From Pseudomonas sp. KU43P (lineage in GTDB: Bacteria; Pseudomonadota; Gammaproteobacteria; Pseudomonadales; Pseudomonadaceae), in contig NZ_AP019365.1 in assembly GCF_033095865.1 (NCBI RefSeq), positions 4,747,501 through 4,811,500 of the forward strand: a stretch of 64,000 bases of DNA, read 5' to 3'. This document shows, piece by piece, positions 59,612-64,000 of the stretch (position 1 is its first letter; each line of letters begins with the position of its first letter). Made by a program: the position numbers and the translations under genes. The notes beneath the pieces were generated by a model, which saw only the letters and a list, made by a program, of their open reading frames with translations, did no database searches and was not told where the DNA came from.

Positions 59612-61084
59612 ATGATCGATTTATTCAGCGGACTGGATGCCTGGGTATTGGTGAGCCTGCTGCTCGCCTTGACCTTCGTGCTCGCCTTCGAGTTCATCAA
59701 TGGCTTTCATGACACCGCCAATGCGGTAGCTACCGTCATCTATACCAAAGCCATGCCACCACACCTGGCCGTATTCTTCTCAGGGGTGTTCAACTTCCTC
59801 GGCGTTCTGCTCGGCGGTGTCGGGGTGGCCTATGCCATCGTTCACCTACTGCCGGTCGAACTGCTGATCAACGTGAACACCGGCCACGGCCTGGCCATGG
59901 TCTTCTCGTTGCTGGCCGCGGCCATCACCTGGAACCTGGGCACCTGGTACTTCGGCATCCCCGCCTCCAGCTCGCACACTCTGATCGGTTCGATCCTCGG
60001 TGTGGGCCTGGCCAACGCCCTGATCAACGACATCCCGCTGGGCGATGGCGTCAACTGGCAGAAGGCGATCGACATCGCCATGTCGCTGGTGGTCTCGCCC
60101 ATGGCCGGCTTCGCTGTCGCCGCCCTGGTGCTGATCGGCCTGAAATGGTGGCGCCCGCTGTCGAAGATGCACAAGACCCCGGAGCAGCGTCGCAAGCTCG
60201 ACGACAAGAAGCACCCTCCGTTCTGGAACCGCCTGGTACTGGTGATTTCGGCCATGGGCGTGAGCTTCGTGCACGGTTCCAACGATGGCCAGAAAGGCAT
60301 CGGCCTGATCATGCTGGTGCTGATCGGTATCGTGCCGGCCAAGTTCGTCCTCGACCTGAACAGCACCACCTACCAGATCGAGCGCACCCGTGACGCCACC
60401 ACCCATCTGAGCCAGTTCTACCAGCGCAACGCCGCCACCCTGGGCGAGTTCCTGGCACTGGGCAAGGCTCAGCCGAGCGACCTGCCGGAGCAGTTCAGTT
60501 GCAACCCGCAGCAGACCGAGCCGACCATCGCCGCACTGCAGTCTTCGCTGCAAGGCGTGACCGACTACCGTGCCCTGGACGCCGACAAGCGCGTGGAAGT
60601 ACGCCGCTACCTGCTGTGCCTGGATGACACAGCGAAGAAGGTCGGCAAGCTGCCGGGCCTGGAAGCCCGTGAAAAGGCAGACCTGGAGAAGCTGCGCAAG
60701 GATCTTACCGCCACCACCGAATACGCCCCGTTCTGGGTAATCGTGGCCGTTGCCCTGGCCTTGGGCCTGGGCACCATGGTTGGCTGGAAGCGTGTTGTGC
60801 TGACCGTTGGCGAGAAGATCGGCAAGCAGGGCATGACCTATGCCCAGGGCATGTCGGCGCAGATCACTGCGGCCTGTGCTATCGGCATGGCCAACGTATT
60901 TGCCCTGCCAGTGTCGACCACCCACGTGTTGTCGTCCGGTGTAGCCGGTACCATGGTCGCGAACAAGAGCGGCCTGCAAGGCGGTACGGTGAAAACCATC
61001 CTGCTGGCCTGGGTGTTGACCCTGCCAGCCTCCATGGGCCTGGCGGCCGGCCTGTTCTGGCTGGCGTCCAAGGCGATTAGCTGA
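59612..61084 (+). CDS. pit: Inorganic phosphate transporter Pit
   Basis: This 490-residue low-affinity phosphate transporter of the PiT family imports metal-phosphate with protons. The duplicated PiT signature is present: EFINGFHDTANAVATVIYTKAM near the N-terminus and GVSFVHGSNDGQKGIGLI in the middle, plus PASSSHTLIGSILG and PVSTTHVLSSGVAG. A large hydrophilic loop (residues 260-385) is typical of the PitA subgroup. It starts at the ATG at 59612 and ends 20 bp before a terminator. Confidence 0.95.
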   Translation: MIDLFSGLDAWVLVSLLLALTFVLAFEFINGFHDTANAVATVIYTKAMPPHLAVFFSGVFNFLGVLLGGVGVAYAIVHLLPVELLINVNTGHGLAMVFSLLAAAITWNLGTWYFGIPASSSHTLIGSILGVGLANALINDIPLGDGVNWQKAIDIAMSLVVSPMAGFAVAALVLIGLKWWRPLSKMHKTPEQRRKLDDKKHPPFWNRLVLVISAMGVSFVHGSNDGQKGIGLIMLVLIGIVPAKFVLDLNSTTYQIERTRDATTHLSQFYQRNAATLGEFLALGKAQPSDLPEQFSCNPQQTEPTIAALQSSLQGVTDYRALDADKRVEVRRYLLCLDDTAKKVGKLPGLEAREKADLEKLRKDLTATTEYAPFWVIVAVALALGLGTMVGWKRVVLTVGEKIGKQGMTYAQGMSAQITAACAIGMANVFALPVSTTHVLSSGVAGTMVANKSGLQGGTVKTILLAWVLTLPASMGLAAGLFWLASKAIS

Positions 61085-61101
61085 GCGATACCGCTGTTAT
61101 G

Positions 61102-61128
61102 AAAAAGGCGCCTTCGAGGCGCCTTTTT
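61102..61128 (+). terminator. Rho-independent terminator of pit
   Basis: AAAAAGGCGCC and GGCGCCTTTTT form an 11-bp stem with a 5-nt loop; the flanking A and T runs make it function in both directions, but the pit side is closest. Confidence 0.95.
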
Positions 61129-61139
61129 CGTGGGTCTTG

Positions 61140-61239
61140 ACCGGCCTCATCGCCGGCAAGCCGGCTCCCACAGGTGAGGCGCTGCACTTGAGGTCAGTGC
61201 TGTACCTGTGGAAGCCGGCTTGCCGGCGACAGGGCCGGT
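61140..61239. repeat. REP inverted pair after pit
   Basis: Inverse REP arms with the core GCCGGCAAGCCGGC and ACCGGCC ends enclose a loop of about 35 nt between the pit terminator and the convergent HerA-like gene. Confidence 0.9.
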
Positions 61240-61247
61240 ACAAGCAA

Positions 61248-62723
61248 CTACCGCTTCTTGCCCCCCAACAAAGACCCCATCAACCCCCTCACCAACTGCC
61301 GCCCCAGCTGGTTCGCCGCCTGGCGCACCGCCGACTTGATCGCCTGACCTGCCGCACTCTGCAGGAAGTCCCCGGCCTTGTCGGCCAGGCTCGCTTCGTC
61401 GGCCTTCGGCACCGGCGCCGGCGCTACCGGCTCGCCCTTGCGCTGGGTCAGCATTTCATAGGCTGACTCCCGATCGACCGGCTTGTCGTAGCGCCCAAGC
61501 AGCGGCGAAGCGGCAATCAATGCAGCCCGTTCGGCGCCGCTCAGAGGCCCGATGCGCGATTGCGGCGGCGCGATCAGCACACGCTGCACCATCGCAGGCG
61601 TGCCCTTGTCTTCCAGGGTGCCGACCAGGGCCTCGCCGATGCCCAACTCCGTAAGCACTGCCAGGCTGTCGAAAGCCGGGTTCGGGCGAAAGCCATCGGC
61701 CACCGCGCGCAGCGACTTCTGCTCCTTGGCGGTAAATGCACGCAAACCATGCTGGATGCGCAAACCCAGTTGCGCCAGCACGGTATCAGGCAAGTCGCCC
61801 GGCGACTGGGTGACGAAATACACACCCACGCCTTTGGAACGGATCAGCCGTACTACTTGCTCCAGCCGGTCCTGCAACGCCTTGGGAGTACCGTTGAACA
61901 GCAAGTGCGCCTCGTCAAAGAACAGCGCCAGGACCGGTTTGTCGGCATCGCCTCGCTCAGGTAATTGCTCAAACAGTTCGGCCAGCAACCACAGCAGGAA
62001 GGTGGCGTAGACCTTGGGCGCGTCATGCACCAGACGGCTGGCGTCGAGCAGATGAATACGCCCCCGCCCATCGCCGTCGGGCCTCAGCAGGTCTTCGAGC
62101 TGCAGGGCCGGCTCGCCGAACAGCGCCTCGGCCCCCTGCTGCTCCAACGTAGCCAGACGCCGCAACAGTGCCTGAGTCGAGCCACTGGTCATCAAGGCGC
62201 TATCGTCACCCAACAGCTGCGGGTTGTCCTTCAGGTGCGCGAGCAGCGCCTTGAGGTCCTTGAGGTCGAGCAGCAACAGCCCATCACGGTCAGCCACCTT
62301 GAACGCCGCATACAGCGCCGCCTGCTGGCTGTCGGTCAGCTCGAGCAGGTTGCCAAGCAACAACGGGCCCATTTCACTGAGCGTGGTACGCAGCGGGTGG
62401 CCCGATTGCCCGGCAATGTCCCACAAGGTCACCGGGTAGGCTCGCGGCTGATGACCAAGCCAAGGCATCCCGGCGATCCGCTCGGCCACCTTGCCCTGCG
62501 GCGCACCCGCTGCACCGAGGCCGCAGAGGTCACCTTTGACATCGGCCGCGAACACCGCCACGCCAGCATCACTGAACACTTCCGCCAGGTGCTGCAAGGT
62601 CACGGTCTTGCCGGTACCGGTGGCGCCCGCCACCAACCCATGGCGATTGGCCAGGCGCATGGCTTGCTTGACCGGCTGGCCATCCGTGCCAGCGCCTATG
62701 ACTATGGTCGAAGAATCCGGCAT
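61248..62723 (-). CDS. HerA-like ATPase, DUF853 family
   Basis: This 491-residue cytosolic P-loop ATPase of the DUF853 / HerA-FtsK superfamily (E. coli YjgR homologue) has Walker A GATGTGKT, Walker B LALFFDEAHLLFN and the arginine-rich C-terminal helix. The DNA-pumping relatives of the family suggest a nucleic acid-related role, but this group is uncharacterised. The ATG at 62721-62723 follows GAGG; the longer open frame upstream runs through the mcp promoter and was not used. It is divergent from the chemoreceptor gene. Confidence 0.9.
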   Translation of the reverse strand: MPDSSTIVIGAGTDGQPVKQAMRLANRHGLVAGATGTGKTVTLQHLAEVFSDAGVAVFAADVKGDLCGLGAAGAPQGKVAERIAGMPWLGHQPRAYPVTLWDIAGQSGHPLRTTLSEMGPLLLGNLLELTDSQQAALYAAFKVADRDGLLLLDLKDLKALLAHLKDNPQLLGDDSALMTSGSTQALLRRLATLEQQGAEALFGEPALQLEDLLRPDGDGRGRIHLLDASRLVHDAPKVYATFLLWLLAELFEQLPERGDADKPVLALFFDEAHLLFNGTPKALQDRLEQVVRLIRSKGVGVYFVTQSPGDLPDTVLAQLGLRIQHGLRAFTAKEQKSLRAVADGFRPNPAFDSLAVLTELGIGEALVGTLEDKGTPAMVQRVLIAPPQSRIGPLSGAERAALIAASPLLGRYDKPVDRESAYEMLTQRKGEPVAPAPVPKADEASLADKAGDFLQSAAGQAIKSAVRQAANQLGRQLVRGLMGSLLGGKKR

Positions 62724-62739
62724 CTTTTTGATCCTCTTC

Positions 62740-62767
62740 TCAAGCTTTACCGCGTAGTGGCCGATAC
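62740..62767 (+). promoter_or_regulatory. Sigma-28 (FliA) promoter of the chemoreceptor
   Basis: TCAAG (62740-62744) and GCCGATAC (62760-62767) are 15 bp apart and match the FliA consensus TCAAG-N15-GCCGATAA at 12 of 13 defined positions. It lies about 120 bp before the chemoreceptor start and predicts co-regulation with the flagellar late genes. Confidence 0.85.
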
Positions 62768-62888
62768 CTCGGGGTGATATTCGCCATTGAAGACAGGAAC
62801 AACCCAAAGGACTTCCGGGATGTTGCACTGTTTTACTGCTGTATCCGTGCGAACGCCCGATAAAAACCTTAGCGGAACCGATTACGCC

Positions 62889-64000
62889 ATGAACAAAAGC
62901 CTTCGTTTCAGCCACAAAATTCTTTTGGCGGCATCACTGATCGTGATACTCGCCTTCAGCCTGTTCACCCTCTACAACGATTACCTCCAGCGTAATGCGA
63001 TCCGTGAAAATCTGGAGAATTATCTGGCTGAAATGGGCGAGTCCACTTCGACCAACATCCGCAACCTGTTCGAAGGCCGCATCAAGCTGGTCGAGAACCT
63101 GGCGCAGAACATTGCCCAGCAACCCGAGAATGCCGAAACGCTGATGGGCCAGAATGCCCTGATCTCGAGTTTCCTGACTGTCTATCTGGGCAAGGTGGAC
63201 GGCGGTTTCAGCGTGCGCCCCGACTCGAAGATGCCTGATGGCTACGACCCGCGCACCCGCCCCTGGTACAAGGACGGCATGAACGCTCAGGGCGTGACGC
63301 TTACCGAACCCTACATGGACATGACCACCAACAAGATGGTCATCGGCATCCTCAGCAAAGTGTCCTCCAGTGTCGGCGTGGTGGGTGGTGACCTGGCCCT
63401 CGACGGCCTGGTGCAGATCATCAACTCGCTGAACTTCGGCGGCATGGGCTACGCGTTCCTGGTCAACGACCAGGGCAAGATCCTGGTTCACCCGGACCAG
63501 CAGATGGTCATGAAGTCGCTGGCAGATCTGTTCCCGCAGCACACGCCGAAATTGTCCGGCGAGCTGACCGAAGTGCAAGCGGACGGACAGACCCGTCTGC
63601 TGACCTTCACCCCGATCAAAGGCCTGCCTTCGGCCAACTGGTACATCGGCCTGTCGGTGGACAAGGACAAGGCCTTCGCCATGCTCAGCACCTTCCGCAC
63701 CTCGGCGGTGATCGCCACGGTGGTGGCGGTGGTGATCATCATCGGCCTGCTGGGCCTGCTGATCCGCGTGCTGATGCAACCGCTGCTGACCATGACCCGC
63801 GCCATGGAAGACATCGCCGAAGGCGAAGGCGACCTGACCAAGCGCCTGAGCATCCACAACCACGACGAATTCGGCATTCTCGGCACTGCTTTCAACCGCT
63901 TCGTCGAACGTATCCACAGCTCGATCCGTGAAGTGTCTTCGGCCACCGAGCAGGTCAACGAAGTCGCACTGCGGGTGATCAGCGCCTCCAACTCGTCGAT
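62889..64000 (+). CDS. mcpG: Methyl-accepting chemotaxis receptor, McpG-like (3' end outside window)
   Basis: The window ends inside this gene; 370 residues are visible. A first membrane helix (about residues 12-30) and a second (around 278-300) flank a dCache ligand domain. The segment YDPRTRPWYKDGMNAQGVTLTEPYMD carries the Arg, Trp-Tyr and Asp found in amine- and amino acid-binding dCache domains. A HAMP domain follows (LLTMTRAMEDIAEGEGDLTKRL), then the start of the signalling domain. Sequence and position next to the DUF853 and pit genes fit KT2440 McpG, a GABA receptor; this rests on memory. Confidence 0.88.
   Translation, partial: MNKSLRFSHKILLAASLIVILAFSLFTLYNDYLQRNAIRENLENYLAEMGESTSTNIRNLFEGRIKLVENLAQNIAQQPENAETLMGQNALISSFLTVYLGKVDGGFSVRPDSKMPDGYDPRTRPWYKDGMNAQGVTLTEPYMDMTTNKMVIGILSKVSSSVGVVGGDLALDGLVQIINSLNFGGMGYAFLVNDQGKILVHPDQQMVMKSLADLFPQHTPKLSGELTEVQADGQTRLLTFTPIKGLPSANWYIGLSVDKDKAFAMLSTFRTSAVIATVVAVVIIIGLLGLLIRVLMQPLLTMTRAMEDIAEGEGDLTKRLSIHNHDEFGILGTAFNRFVERIHSSIREVSSATEQVNEVALRVISASNSS

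Overview
The window is a 64 kb piece of chromosome from a Pseudomonas of the P. putida group. The evidence is its high GC content, the near-identical TtgABC/TtgR efflux locus, the 295-residue PhaG transacylase, a pca cluster ordered pcaR-K-F-T-B-D-C, and many REP palindromes of the Pseudomonas type. From memory, not a search, the gene order follows the P. putida KT2440 segment around PP_1371 to PP_1421 in reverse. It is core, metabolically oriented chromosome. I see no prophage, integrase, intact insertion sequence or CRISPR array.

Layout. 1-8.5 kb: the end of an HDOD protein, then the tricarboxylate uptake locus (tctE/tctD divergent from an OprD porin, tctC, tctB, tctA and an AbrB-type permease). 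8.5-20 kb: housekeeping and accessory genes (ung, a crotonase-fold hydrolase, a Tyr-rich lipoprotein, a Cache-GGDEF protein, a CWC protein, rsuA, phaG, tRNA-Gly, a SulP transporter, a DUF4917 protein, a methyltransferase, a TPM protein). 20-27.3 kb: bglX, then dctB/dctD and a C4/C5-dicarboxylate-type MFS carrier with a clear sigma-54 promoter. 27.3-32.4 kb: an accessory stretch with a frameshifted Fic gene, a DUF347 membrane protein, an exported tandem-repeat protein, a flavin reductase-like protein, an ABM protein and an AraC regulator. 32.4-38.6 kb: a TPP decarboxylase with a LysR regulator, an NAD(P)-binding protein, a metallo-beta-lactamase-fold protein with a LysR regulator, and an oxaloacetate-decarboxylase-family protein. 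39-47.2 kb: a DHA2 drug exporter, then ttgR and ttgABC. 47.5-58.7 kb: an OprD porin, LysR, an Mpo1-like protein and the protocatechuate (pca) cluster. 58.7-64 kb: a probable small RNA, a 66-residue protein, the phosphate transporter pit, a HerA-like ATPase, and a chemoreceptor cut by the window end.

The common theme is uptake and use of organic acids and aromatics: tricarboxylates (tct, OpdH-like porin), dicarboxylates or 2-oxoglutarate (dctBD and carrier), and protocatechuate/beta-ketoadipate (pca). Five of these uptake genes carry an AANAANAA Hfq/Crc motif at or near their ribosome binding site, which suggests shared catabolite repression. PcaR-like boxes occur before pcaR, pcaK and pcaF, before the detached OprD porin, and next to an unannotated transcription unit ending in a strong terminator at 58.83 kb.

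The most interesting undescribed items are the PcaR-box-linked small RNA candidate, a 48-codon ORF whose stop overlaps the pcaF start, a palindrome upstream of pcaT, a 56-bp almost perfect palindrome between an ABM gene and its divergent AraC regulator, nested hairpins in the 389-bp gap before the oxaloacetate-decarboxylase-family gene, the secreted 13-residue tandem-repeat protein, and a one-base frameshift in a Fic gene that has a perfect inverted repeat upstream.
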